Assembly: GCA_041396705.1 (NCBI GenBank)
Contig: JAWKYB010000005.1
Coordinates: forward strand, 297,571 to 361,570
Source: Alphaproteobacteria bacterium
GTDB taxonomy: Bacteria; Pseudomonadota; Alphaproteobacteria; CALKHQ01
Direction of reading: 5' to 3'
Length of the DNA stretch: 64,000 nucleotides
Shown here: piece after piece, positions 1-8,449 of the stretch
Numbering within the stretch: position 1 is the stretch's first letter
Layout: every line of letters starts with the position of its first letter
The notes under the pieces: generated by a model
Database searches by the model: none
What the model was told of the DNA's origin: nothing
What the model saw: only the letters and a program-made list of their open reading frames with translations
Position numbers and translations under genes: made by a program

Positions 1-469
1 CGGCGCCGAAGGCCGGCAGGTAGAAGTCGCACAGCCGCGCCGCGCGCTCCGCCGCGGTGTCCGCATCGAAGGCGGGCAGGTCGCCGGGCATCGTCGCCGG
101 GAACGCCTTGTGCAGGTGGACCAGCAGGTCGACGGCGGCCGCCAGCATCGGCGCCGGCTCGGCGCCGGCGTCGATCGACTGCGCCACCGTCTGCATGCCG
201 AAATCCTCGACCAGGACCAGGCCGACGGCCGGGTCGGCGTGCAGCAGCGTCGGGACGGGCACGCCATGGGCGTCGAACAGCGCCGTGGTCGCGGCCAGCC
301 GGTCGATCGCCCCGCCGGGCCAGTGCATCAGGATCGCACCGCCGTCGGCGGTCTCGACGCGGTAGAACCGCCGCACCGACCAGTCGGCCGCCACCGGCGT
401 GACGGTCGCGCCGGCAAGTCCGCGTGCGGCCAGGAAACCGGCGACCGCCGGTGCGGGCGCCTCAGCCAT
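1..469 (-). CDS. AmgK-like aminoglycoside phosphotransferase-family kinase (3' end off window)
   Basis: Reading leftwards from 469 gives an open frame of about 156 codons that leaves the window, so only the N-terminal half is present. It begins MAEAPAPAVAGF, then shows a kinase-type N-lobe and an LVEDFG segment typical of the APH/choline-kinase fold. Start: the ATG overlaps the tsaE stop (ATGGCTGA), implying translational coupling. Known of the family: the gene after tsaE in alphaproteobacteria is often an AmgK-like N-acetylmuramate/N-acetylglucosamine kinase of cell-wall recycling. That specific substrate is inferred from context; the catalytic HGD and DFD motifs lie outside the window. Confidence 0.7.
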   Translation of the reverse strand, partial: MAEAPAPAVAGFLAARGLAGATVTPVAADWSVRRFYRVETADGGAILMHWPGGAIDRLAATTALFDAHGVPVPTLLHADPAVGLVLVEDFGMQTVAQSIDAGAEPAPMLAAAVDLLVHLHKAFPATMPGDLPAFDADTAAERAARLCDFYLPAFGA

Positions 470-941
470 CGCAGGCCGCCAACACGCGGTCGAGCCGCTG
501 TTCCCAAAGCGGCGGCGCGGTCGCGGTCAGGCGCCGGGCATCCGGGTCCGGCCCGTCCGCCAGCGCCAGCCGCAACGCGGATTGCGGGATCAGTCCCGCG
601 ACATGCTCCGGCCATTCGATCAGCACGACCGCGGTGGCGAAGGCCTCGTCGAGACCCAGTTCGACCGCCTCGTCCGCGTCGGCCAGGCGATAGGCGTCGA
701 CGTGCCAGACCGGACCGCCGGCAAGCTCGTAGACCTGGACCAGAGTGAAGGTCGGGCTGGGCACGACCAGCGCCGGATCGCCGGCCCGGGCGCGGACGAA
801 GGCGCGGGCGAGCGCGGTCTTGCCGGCGCCGAGCCCGCCCGACAGCGCGATGACGTCGCCGGCGACGGCCTCCGCCGCCAGCGCGCGCGCGAAGCGTGCC
901 GTCGCCGCCTCGTCTGCCAGTGCGATGATGGTGGTCCTCAT
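462..941 (-). CDS. tsaE: tRNA threonylcarbamoyladenosine biosynthesis ATPase TsaE
   Basis: A 159-aa P-loop protein of normal family length. Walker A GGLGAGKT lies near residues 34-41, followed by the family motifs SPTFTL, H-x-DAYRL and EWPEH. TsaE is the ATPase of the TsaB-TsaD-TsaE complex that makes the universal t6A37 modification on ANN-decoding tRNAs in the cytosol. An in-frame ATG exists 23 codons upstream, but the MRTT start at 941 places homology at the N-terminus and is preferred. It overlaps the kinase gene downstream by 8 bases. Confidence 0.93.
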   Translation of the reverse strand: MRTTIIALADEAATARFARALAAEAVAGDVIALSGGLGAGKTALARAFVRARAGDPALVVPSPTFTLVQVYELAGGPVWHVDAYRLADADEAVELGLDEAFATAVVLIEWPEHVAGLIPQSALRLALADGPDPDARRLTATAPPLWEQRLDRVLAACDG

Positions 942-1052
942 GGCCCGGTGTGATAGCCCGCCGGGCCGCCTCTCGCCCAGGGGCTTGATCGGGCCGTCCG
1001 GCGCGCCCATGGTGCGCCGTCCCAGGTTGCCGCAGCGCGGAAAGGATTTCGA

Positions 1053-2102
1053 ATGGCCAGTGCAGAGACGGGGTCAGCCGGCGCGCCGATCCGCACCGAC
1101 GTGGTCATCGTCGGCGCCGGGCCGGTCGGCCTGTTCGCGGTGTTCGAGCTCGGCATGCTGAAGATGCGCGCGCAACTGGTCGACGCGCTCGACATGGCCG
1201 GCGGCCAGTGCGCCGCGCTGTATCCGGAGAAGCCGATCTACGACATCCCCGGCTATCCCACCATCGAGGCCCAGGACCTGGTGGCCAGGCTGCAGGAGCA
1301 GATCGCGCCGTTCGCGCCCGGCTATCACCTGGGCGAGCAGGTGGTCGCGGTGAACCGGATGGGCGACGGCCGCTTCCTGGTCGAGACCGGCCGCGGCACG
1401 CGCTTCGACTGCGCGGCGGTGGTCGTCGCCGCCGGCGCCGGCGCCTTCGGTCCCAACCGGCCGCCGCTGGAGGGGCTGGAGCACTATGAGGGCCGCTCGA
1501 TCCACTATCTGGTCCGGCGACGCGAGGATTTCCGCGGCAAGCGGATCGTGATCGCCGGCGGCGGCGACAGCGCGGTCGACTGGGCGGTGTCGCTGGCCGA
1601 GATCGCCGCGCAGGTGATGGTGGTGCACCGGCGGCCGAAGTTCCGCGCGGCGCCCGACATGGTCACGCGCATGGAGGCGCTGGCCGCGGCCGGACGGATC
1701 GAGATGGTGGTGCCCTACCAGCTGGCCGGGCTGGACGGCGACCCGGCCAGCGGCCGGCTGTCGGCCGTGGTCGTGGCCACACTGGAGGGCGAGACCCGCC
1801 GGCTGGAGGCCGACGTGCTGCTGCCCTTCTTCGGCCTGGCCATGAACCTTGGCCCGATCGCCGACTGGGGCCTAGCGCTGGAACGCAACCACGTCAGCGT
1901 CGACCCGGCAACCTGCGCCACCACCGCCGACGGCATCTACGCCATCGGCGACATCGCCACCTATGCCGGCAAGCTGAAGCTGATCCTGACCGGGTTCAGC
2001 GAGGCGGCGATGGCCGCGCACCACATCCACGGCCGGGTGTTCCCCGGCCAGGCGCTGCACTTCGAATATTCGACCACCAAGGGCGTGCCGGGCGCGGACT
2101 GA
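1053..2102 (+). CDS. Ferredoxin--NADP+ reductase, thioredoxin-reductase-like type
   Basis: A 349-aa two-dinucleotide-domain flavoprotein. The FAD-binding GAGPVGL sits near residues 26-32, a GGQC/ALYPEKPIYDIPG segment follows, and the NADPH-binding GGGDSA lies near residue 168. The C-terminal GDIATYAGKLKLI is typical of TrxR-like ferredoxin/flavodoxin reductases. There is no CxxC redox pair at the thioredoxin-reductase position, which favours FNR over TrxR. The protein passes electrons between NADPH and ferredoxin in the cytosol. It is transcribed alone, divergently from tsaE. Confidence 0.9.
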   Translation: MASAETGSAGAPIRTDVVIVGAGPVGLFAVFELGMLKMRAQLVDALDMAGGQCAALYPEKPIYDIPGYPTIEAQDLVARLQEQIAPFAPGYHLGEQVVAVNRMGDGRFLVETGRGTRFDCAAVVVAAGAGAFGPNRPPLEGLEHYEGRSIHYLVRRREDFRGKRIVIAGGGDSAVDWAVSLAEIAAQVMVVHRRPKFRAAPDMVTRMEALAAAGRIEMVVPYQLAGLDGDPASGRLSAVVVATLEGETRRLEADVLLPFFGLAMNLGPIADWGLALERNHVSVDPATCATTADGIYAIGDIATYAGKLKLILTGFSEAAMAAHHIHGRVFPGQALHFEYSTTKGVPGAD

Positions 2103-2124
2103 GCCGCGCCCGGCACGGCGGCGG

Positions 2125-2766
2125 CTACTGGCGCAGCTGCAGCTGCGGCTGAAGCTGCTGCAGCGGGATCGGGTTGCTCACCGCTTCGCCGGGGCGGCGG
2201 AACACCAGGTCGCAGTTCGGGCCCTGGCAGGCCAGCAGCGGGATCCGGTCCGGGTTGATGCGCAGCCACGGGGTCACCGCCAGCGTAGCGATGTCGGAGC
2301 GCAGCACGTCGCAGCCGAGCGCCGGCGCCGCGATCGCGGTCTCCATGTAGGCCAGGCGCTGGCCGACCTGGATCGGCACGTCGTTGATCTGGGCGACCAC
2401 GCCGAACGAAACGCCGAAGCCGTCGCCGACATACTGGTAGTCGATGTAGACGGCGTCGGGCCCGAGTGCGGCGGCGTTGAGGATAGACGGATCGGCGCCG
2501 GGGTTGACGTCCCAGCGGAACAGCAGGGTGACCGTCGCCGGCCATGCCGGGTCGCGGGCAACGGCAAAGGTGCCGGGGCCGGTCTGCTCGAACGCGGTAT
2601 GGTCCCACTGGCCGTTCTCGAACACGGCGACCACCACCTCGGTCAGCGTGAACTCGGTGCAGACACCGGCCTCGGCCGGGCTGATCGCAGCGACGGAAAC
2701 AAGTGCGGCGAGGGACAGCGCGGTGGCCCGCAGACCGTTGCGCAGCGAGACGTTGACGACAGCCAT
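2125..2766 (-). CDS. Secreted protein of unknown function
   Basis: A 213-aa protein. An upstream in-frame ATG exists at 2820, but AAGGAG sits just before the ATG at 2766, and that start gives a clean signal peptide (basic n-region, alanine/leucine-rich core, cleavage near SPAEAG). The mature part contains four cysteines and aromatic residues but no motif I recognise. The C-terminus is a glutamine/leucine-rich repeat-like tail (LQQLQPQLQLRQ). Probably periplasmic or extracellular. It is convergent with the ferredoxin reductase. Function not assigned. Confidence 0.7.
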   Translation of the reverse strand: MAVVNVSLRNGLRATALSLAALVSVAAISPAEAGVCTEFTLTEVVVAVFENGQWDHTAFEQTGPGTFAVARDPAWPATVTLLFRWDVNPGADPSILNAAALGPDAVYIDYQYVGDGFGVSFGVVAQINDVPIQVGQRLAYMETAIAAPALGCDVLRSDIATLAVTPWLRINPDRIPLLACQGPNCDLVFRRPGEAVSNPIPLQQLQPQLQLRQ

Positions 2767-2935
2767 CGAAGGCTCCTTCCGCCAAACAGGGTTGCACTGT
2801 GCATCAGTCGACCTCCGCATGTCCGCGGTTCAACCCGCGCCGGGGCGCAGCCGGCCGGACCGGCGGAGTCGCTGTGACCGCCGTCACAGCGCGACACGCT
2901 TGCCAAGCGTGGGCCGCCGCCTATTGTGGCGCGCC

Positions 2936-3565
2936 ATGAACCCGCTGGTCCGCATCGTGATCGAAGCCGGCCCGCTGGCCGCGTTCTTCCTGCTGAACGC
3001 GCGCGGCGAGGACATCGTCGACAGCCTGGAAGGCACCGAGACGCTGGTGTTCCTGCAGGAGAACGGGCTGGACAAGCCGATCTTCCTGGCCACCGCCGGC
3101 TTCATGGTGGTGACGCTGGTGGCGCTTGCGGTCAGCTATGCGATCGAGCGGCGGCTGCCGATCATGCCGATGGTCAGCGGCGTGTTCGTGCTCGGCTTCG
3201 GCACGCTGACGCTGCTGCTGCAGGACGAGGACTTCATCAAGCTGAAGCCGACCATCACCAACTCCCTGTTCGCCGTGATCCTGTTCGGCGGGCTGGCCTT
3301 CGGCCGACCGCTGCTGCGGCCGCTGTTCGGCAGCGTGATGGAGCTGAGCGACCGCGGCTGGCGCACGCTGACCCTGCGCTGGGCCTGCTTCTTCGTCGTG
3401 CTGGCGGTGCTGAACGAGATCGTCTGGCGCAGCTTCGACACCGACACCTGGGTCGACTTCAAGGTGTTCGGCATCATGCCGCTGACCCTGGTGTTCGCGA
3501 TGACGCAGATCCCGCTGCTGAAGCGCGAGGCGCCGGTGGCGGACGCACCCGAAGGCGGCAGCTGA
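2936..3565 (+). CDS. yciB: YciB/IspZ-type inner-membrane septation protein
   Basis: A 209-aa polytopic membrane protein with about five or six hydrophobic segments. It carries family hallmarks: an N-terminal LVRIVIEAGPL-type helix, the KPTITN segment between helices, LTLRWACFFV, NEIVWR and a VDFKVFG segment before the last helix. YciB proteins affect cell-envelope integrity and septum formation. The start at 2936 puts the first conserved residues at the N-terminus. Only 14 bases separate it from argF, so the two are probably cotranscribed. Confidence 0.9.
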   Translation: MNPLVRIVIEAGPLAAFFLLNARGEDIVDSLEGTETLVFLQENGLDKPIFLATAGFMVVTLVALAVSYAIERRLPIMPMVSGVFVLGFGTLTLLLQDEDFIKLKPTITNSLFAVILFGGLAFGRPLLRPLFGSVMELSDRGWRTLTLRWACFFVVLAVLNEIVWRSFDTDTWVDFKVFGIMPLTLVFAMTQIPLLKREAPVADAPEGGS

Positions 3566-3579
3566 CCGGCGGGGGACCG

Positions 3580-4491
3580 ATGCGCCATTTCATCGACATC
3601 GCCGACCACCCGGCCGCGACGCTGCGCGCGATCCTGGCCGATGCGGCGCAGACCAAGGCGGCGCTGCGCGCCGGCGACCGGCCGCGGCCGCTGGCCGGCA
3701 AGGTGCTGGCGATGATCTTCGAGAAGAACTCGACCCGCACCCGGGTGTCGTTTGAGGTGGCGATGAAGCAGCTCGGCGGCGACGTCGTGGCGCTGGACGC
3801 CGGCTCCAGCCAGCTCGGCCGCGGCGAGACCGTCGCCGACACGGCGCGCGTGTTGTCGCGCTATGTCGACGCGATCATGATCCGCACCAACGCCCATGCG
3901 AAGATTCTGGAGCTGCGCGACGCGGCGACCGTGCCGGTGATCAACGGGCTGACCGACGACAGCCACCCCTGCCAGATCATGGCCGACGTGATGACGGTCG
4001 AGGAATGGCGCGGCCCGATCGCCGGCCAGAAGGTCGCCTGGCTGGGCGACGGCAACAACGTGGCAGCAAGCTGGATCGAGGCGGCGGCGGTGCTGGGCTT
4101 CGACATGGCGCTGGCCTGCCCGGAACCGCTGCGCCCGGCCCGCCGGGTGCTGGACTGGGCCGAGGACCGCGCGCCGGGCCGGGTCAGTGTGGGCGAGGCG
4201 CCGGGTCCGGCGCTGGCCGGCGCCGACTGCGTGGTCACCGACACCTGGATTTCGATGGGCCAGAGCGACGCCGCCAACCGCCACAACCTGCTGCGGCCCT
4301 ACCGGGTCGACGCCGCGGCGATGGCCGCGGCCAAGCCGGACGCGATCTTCATGCACTGCCTGCCGGCGCACCGCGGCGAGGAGGTGACCGACGAGGTCAT
4401 CGACGGCCCGCGCTCGGCGGTGTGGGACGAGGCCGAGAACCGGCTGCATGCGCAGAAGGCGATCCTGAAATGGTGCCTGGCCGCCGGCTGA
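3580..4491 (+). CDS. argF: Ornithine carbamoyltransferase
   Basis: A 303-aa enzyme of usual length. The carbamoyl-phosphate loop STRTR is at residues 51-55, the DDSHPCQ segment follows, the ornithine-binding SMG motif is near residue 224 and the HCLP motif is at 259-262. It makes citrulline from ornithine and carbamoyl phosphate in cytosolic arginine synthesis. It sits between yciB and a DUF429 gene on the same strand with short gaps. Confidence 0.95.
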   Translation: MRHFIDIADHPAATLRAILADAAQTKAALRAGDRPRPLAGKVLAMIFEKNSTRTRVSFEVAMKQLGGDVVALDAGSSQLGRGETVADTARVLSRYVDAIMIRTNAHAKILELRDAATVPVINGLTDDSHPCQIMADVMTVEEWRGPIAGQKVAWLGDGNNVAASWIEAAAVLGFDMALACPEPLRPARRVLDWAEDRAPGRVSVGEAPGPALAGADCVVTDTWISMGQSDAANRHNLLRPYRVDAAAMAAAKPDAIFMHCLPAHRGEEVTDEVIDGPRSAVWDEAENRLHAQKAILKWCLAAG

Positions 4492-4498
4492 GCCGGCC

Positions 4499-5302
4499 GT
4501 GAGCGCGGCAGGCTTCGTCCTCGGTCTGGATGTCGGCTGGTCGACGGCGCGGCGCTCGTCGGCTGCCTGCCTGCTGGGCTGGACCGCGCACGCGGTCGAG
4601 GCGGACATCGTCCGCTTCACCGCCGATCCGGCCGACTACATGCCGCGGCTTGCCGCGCTGGTCGGCGAACGGCCGCTGCTGGCCGCCGCCCTCGACGGCC
4701 CGCTGCGCGGCGACCTCGCCGAGATCGGCCGCTATCGCCTGGGCGAGCGGCTGCTGACGCGCGGGCTGGCCCGCCACATCGGCAAGCCCGGCCAGTCCAA
4801 CTCGCCGAACGGACGCATCCTCAACCGCGCCGCCAGCGCCTATGCCCGCCACCTGCTCGACCGCTTCGCCATCGCCGACAGCCGGCATGCCGCCGCCATC
4901 CACGGCCGCGCCGTCGCCGAGGCGTTTCCGACCAGCTTCCTCGGCACCATGCTCGACGCCGGCTTTCGCGAGCGCGGCCGTGCCCGCTCGGACAGCTATT
5001 TCGTACGGCTGACCGGCGACGACCGCGGCTGCCGCCTGAGCCGGCTGGTCGGCGCGCTGCTGCCCGGCCGCAGCCTGGCCTTCGCGCCCGGCATCCTGCA
5101 CAACCACGACGACCGCGCCGCGCTGGTCTGCGCGGTGACGGCGCTGTGCGTGGCGCAGCGGCGCTACACCGCCGTCGGCGACGACCAGGGCTGGATCGTG
5201 CTGCCGCCGCGGCTGGCCGGCGGCGCCGGCATGGCGGACTGGGCCTGGGCGATCCTGCAGGCGAACGCCGCCGCCGAAGGGGCGGCGGTCCTCGCCGAAT
5301 AG
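4499..5302 (+). CDS. DUF429-like protein, predicted RNase H-fold nuclease
   Basis: A 267-aa protein starting at GTG 4499, seven bases after argF. It opens with a GLDVGWS segment and later has an AALDGPL motif (acidic residue after a hydrophobic strand), a layout shared with DUF429 and other RNase H-like folds. A conserved EAFPTSFLG segment and a late DDRAALVCA helix also fit. Catalysis has not been shown for most DUF429 proteins, so nuclease activity is an inference from the fold. Probably cotranscribed with argF. Confidence 0.6.
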   Translation: MSAAGFVLGLDVGWSTARRSSAACLLGWTAHAVEADIVRFTADPADYMPRLAALVGERPLLAAALDGPLRGDLAEIGRYRLGERLLTRGLARHIGKPGQSNSPNGRILNRAASAYARHLLDRFAIADSRHAAAIHGRAVAEAFPTSFLGTMLDAGFRERGRARSDSYFVRLTGDDRGCRLSRLVGALLPGRSLAFAPGILHNHDDRAALVCAVTALCVAQRRYTAVGDDQGWIVLPPRLAGGAGMADWAWAILQANAAAEGAAVLAE

Positions 5303-5309
5303 CCGCGCC

Positions 5310-5747
5310 TCAGCCGCGCGCGCCGGGGTCCATGCCCTCGAGGTAGGGCCGAAGCGCGTTCATGTCGTAGCCGGCCGCCGCGGCCGCGGCGACGATCGCG
5401 TCGGCCGGCTGGCGCCCGGCCTGCGACAGCGCCCAGACCATGGTGGAGCGCGTGCCGGAGCGGCAGAAGGCGACGACCGGGCCGTCGGCGCCGTCGACCA
5501 CCTCGGCGAACGCCTTCACGGTGACCGGGTCGACCGCGCCGCCGCGCACCGGCAGGTGTCGATAGACCATGCCGTGCCGCGTGGCAGCGGCCTCGATCGC
5601 GGCGCCGGCGGGCTGGTCGGGCGCCTCGCCGTCGGGCCGGTTGTTGATCACCGCGCGGACGCCGGCCGCGGCCAGCGCGTCGATGTCGGCCTCGGTCAGC
5701 TGCGGGGCCACGCTGACCCGGTCTGACAGGCGGCGCAGGTCGGCCAT
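5310..5747 (-). CDS. TIGR01244-type sulfurtransferase / beta-lactamase-hydrolase-like phosphatase-fold protein
   Basis: A 145-aa protein. It opens with a short segment and INNRPDGE, then a catalytic-type loop near residue 96, AFCRSGTRS (Cys-x5-Arg), the signature of the DUF442/BLH dual-specificity-phosphatase-like fold. Known members are associated with sulfide oxidation or sulfur transfer. The start is fixed by GGAAGGAG upstream of the ATG at 5747. The gene is convergent with the DUF429 gene and divergent from the DAO-family oxidase. Confidence 0.82.
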   Translation of the reverse strand: MADLRRLSDRVSVAPQLTEADIDALAAAGVRAVINNRPDGEAPDQPAGAAIEAAATRHGMVYRHLPVRGGAVDPVTVKAFAEVVDGADGPVVAFCRSGTRSTMVWALSQAGRQPADAIVAAAAAAGYDMNALRPYLEGMDPGARG

Positions 5748-5888
5748 CGTTCGGCTCCTTCCGGTTGGCATGCATTCGCGGCCGGCCGCGCGATTGCGCT
5801 GATGGCGGGCGGCGAAGTCTGATAGGCGATGCGGCCGGGCGCGCGCAAGCGCGGCCGAGTCGCCCGCGGTCCAGGTCCGCCACCGTTG

Positions 5889-7229
5889 ATGTATCATCCC
5901 GACGCCTACGACCCGTCGCGGCCGGTGCGGTCCTACTGGGCCGACAGCGCCGGCGTGCCGCCCGCCGACGACGGCCCGCTGGCCGGCGACGTGTCGGCCG
6001 ACGTCGCGATCGTCGGCGCCGGCTATACCGGGCTGTGGGCGGCGCGCCGGCTGGCCGCGGTGCACGGCAGGTCGGTGCGGGTGTTCGATGCCGGCGGCGC
6101 CGGCTGGGGCGCCTCCGGCCGCAATGGCGGCTTCGCCTGCCTGGGCGGCACCGGGCTCGACCACCAGACCACGATCGCCCGCTTCGGCCGTACCGAGGCC
6201 GAGCGGCTGTTCGACATGCAGACCGAGAGCATCGCGCGCGTCCGCAAGCTGCTGGCGCCGGACGCGGCGGCGGCCGGCATCCACGGCGACGGCGAAATGG
6301 CGCTGGCCCACCGGCCCGGAGCGCTGCGCGCGCTGGAGGCCGAGTGCCGCGCGCTGGTCGACCATTGCCGCCTGCCGGCGCGGATGGTCGACCAGAACGA
6401 GCTGCGCGCGATGGGTCTGTACGGACCGCGCTTCCACGGCGGCCTGCACGTGCCGGTCGGTTTCGGCCTGCATCCGCTGAAGCTGGCCTACACCCTGTCG
6501 ATCGCCGCCCGCGGCGCCGGCGCGCAGGTGCACGGCGGCACGCCGGTGACCGGCATCGCGCGCGACGGCGACGCGCACGTGCTGGCGACGCCCGGCGGCA
6601 CCTGCCGCGCCCGCCAGGTGATCGTCGCCACCAACGGCTACGGCAACGACGGTCCGACGCCGGCGATGGCGGGACGGATGATCCCGGTGTTCTCCAGCAT
6701 CCTGGTCACCCGGCCGCTGACCGGCGAGGAGCGCGCGCGCCAGGGGTGGACCGGGGCGATGCCGGCCTACGACTCGCGCCACCTGCTGCACTATTTCCGC
6801 CTGCTGCCGGACGGCCGGTTCCTGTTCGGCGGGCGCGGCGGCCGCGACGGCAGCGCCGCCGGCGAGGCCGGCGTGCGCGACTGGCTGACCCGCTCGTTCC
6901 GCCGCCTGTTCCCGGCCTGGCACGCGGTCGAGATCACCCATTTCTGGCGCGGTCTCGCCTGCCTGGCCGCGGACTTCTGCCTGCACGTCGGCGCGCTGGA
7001 TGCCGAGCGCACGCTGTGGTTCGGCGGCGGCTATCACGGCAACGGCGTGGCGATGAGCGCGATGGTCGGCCCGCTGCTGGCCGACCTCGCCGCCGGCAAG
7101 GCCGACCCGGAGCGCGACGTGCCGGCGCCGATGCGCGGCGCACCGCCGGTGTTCCGGCTGCCGGGCGGCCGGCGGCGCTGGCTGGGCGCGGCCTATCTCT
7201 GGTACCGGCTCCGCGATGCGCTGCCCTGA
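5889..7229 (+). CDS. FAD-dependent DAO-family oxidoreductase
   Basis: A 446-aa flavoprotein. The dinucleotide motif VAIVGAGYTGL lies near residue 40, GASGRNGGF follows, and the C-terminal FGGGYHGNGV closes the FAD site. This arrangement is typical of the DadA/PuuB (gamma-glutamylputrescine oxidase-like) group that oxidises secondary or primary amines with O2. The exact amine substrate is not visible. An upstream ATG at 5829 is in frame, but the added 20 residues are low-complexity and basic, so the MYHPDAYDP start is preferred. Confidence 0.85.
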   Translation: MYHPDAYDPSRPVRSYWADSAGVPPADDGPLAGDVSADVAIVGAGYTGLWAARRLAAVHGRSVRVFDAGGAGWGASGRNGGFACLGGTGLDHQTTIARFGRTEAERLFDMQTESIARVRKLLAPDAAAAGIHGDGEMALAHRPGALRALEAECRALVDHCRLPARMVDQNELRAMGLYGPRFHGGLHVPVGFGLHPLKLAYTLSIAARGAGAQVHGGTPVTGIARDGDAHVLATPGGTCRARQVIVATNGYGNDGPTPAMAGRMIPVFSSILVTRPLTGEERARQGWTGAMPAYDSRHLLHYFRLLPDGRFLFGGRGGRDGSAAGEAGVRDWLTRSFRRLFPAWHAVEITHFWRGLACLAADFCLHVGALDAERTLWFGGGYHGNGVAMSAMVGPLLADLAAGKADPERDVPAPMRGAPPVFRLPGGRRRWLGAAYLWYRLRDALP

Positions 7230-7291
7230 CCGACCCGCCGACGCCGCAGGCCTTGCCATGGCCGGGGCCGGACGGCCATATCGGCGGTGAC

Positions 7292-8449
7292 ATGCCGTCG
7301 CCGCCCGCAACCGAGCCGCATTCCGTGCTTCCGGCCGACCCGCCGGCGCCGATCCGCGTGATGCACGTGATCAGCGGCCTCGGACTCGGCGGCGCCGAGA
7401 CGATGCTGGTCAACCTGGCCCGCGCCGGCCGGGCGGCCGGCCTGCAGCCACACGTGGTCAGCCTGCTGCCGGGCGGCGAGAACGCCGAGCGGCTGCGCGC
7501 CGACGGCATCGCCACCGAGGATCTGGGCATGCGCTCGGGCCGGCCAAGCCTGCGGGCGATCCGCCGGCTGGCACGTGCCGTGCGCCGCCATCGCCCGCAG
7601 ATCCTGCAGAGCTGGATGTACCATGCCGACCTGATGGCCTGGGCCGCGACCCGGCTGGTGCCGGCGGCGGAGCGGCCGAAGCTGGTGTGGGGCGTGCGCT
7701 GCTCCGACATGCGCATCGACCTCTATCGCCGGCAGCTGCGATGGGTGATCGCGGCCTGCGCCCGGCTGTCGGCACGGCCCGACATGATCATCGCCAACTC
7801 GGCGGCCGGCCGGGACGTGCACCGCGGGCTGGGCTATCGCAACGACCGCTTCCTGGTGATCGCCAACGGCATCGAAGCGGCGCTGTTCCGGCCCGACCCG
7901 GCCGCGCGCGCGGCGGGCCGGGCCGCGCTCGGCCTGGCCGACGACGCGATCGCGGTCGCCCATGTCGCCCGGGTCGACCCGATGAAGGACCATGCGACCT
8001 TCCTCGCCGCGATGGCAGAGCGGCCGGACCTGGCCGGCGTGCTGGTCGGCCGCGGCACCGATGCGCTCGCCCTGCCGGCCAATGTCACCGCGCTGGGCGC
8101 CCGGAACGATGTGGCGCAGCTGCTGCCCGCCTTCGACATCGTCGCGCTCAGCTCCGCCTTCGGCGAGGGCTTCCCGAACGCGCTGGCCGAGGGCATGGCG
8201 GCGGGGCTGGTGCCGGTGGCGACCGACGTCGGCGACTGCCGCGACATCGTCGGCGAGACCGGCTTCGTCGCCCGGGCGGGCGATGTCGCCGGGCTTGCCG
8301 AAGCGCTGGCCGCGGCGGCCGCGGCGGCGCGGGCCGGCGGCGGCGGCGCCGCGCGCCAGCGCATCCTCGACCGCTTCGCCCTGCCGCTGGCCGTCGCCGC
8401 CTTCCGCGACGCCTATGCCGGTCTGATCGCGGCGCCATGTGCGGCATAG
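7292..8449 (+). CDS. Glycosyltransferase family 4
   Basis: A 385-aa GT-B fold enzyme. The N-terminal glycine-rich acceptor loop is ISGLGLGGAET, the mid-protein strand is VIANGIE, and the nucleotide-sugar site GEGFPNALAEGMAAG has the E-x7-E pattern of GT4 retaining transferases. It transfers a sugar from an NDP-sugar to a lipid or glycan acceptor at the cytosolic face. It overlaps the following asparagine-synthase-like gene by 13 bases, so the two are translated together. This pairing is common in exopolysaccharide or O-antigen loci, although no other polysaccharide genes are beside it here. Confidence 0.88.
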   Translation: MPSPPATEPHSVLPADPPAPIRVMHVISGLGLGGAETMLVNLARAGRAAGLQPHVVSLLPGGENAERLRADGIATEDLGMRSGRPSLRAIRRLARAVRRHRPQILQSWMYHADLMAWAATRLVPAAERPKLVWGVRCSDMRIDLYRRQLRWVIAACARLSARPDMIIANSAAGRDVHRGLGYRNDRFLVIANGIEAALFRPDPAARAAGRAALGLADDAIAVAHVARVDPMKDHATFLAAMAERPDLAGVLVGRGTDALALPANVTALGARNDVAQLLPAFDIVALSSAFGEGFPNALAEGMAAGLVPVATDVGDCRDIVGETGFVARAGDVAGLAEALAAAAAAARAGGGGAARQRILDRFALPLAVAAFRDAYAGLIAAPCAA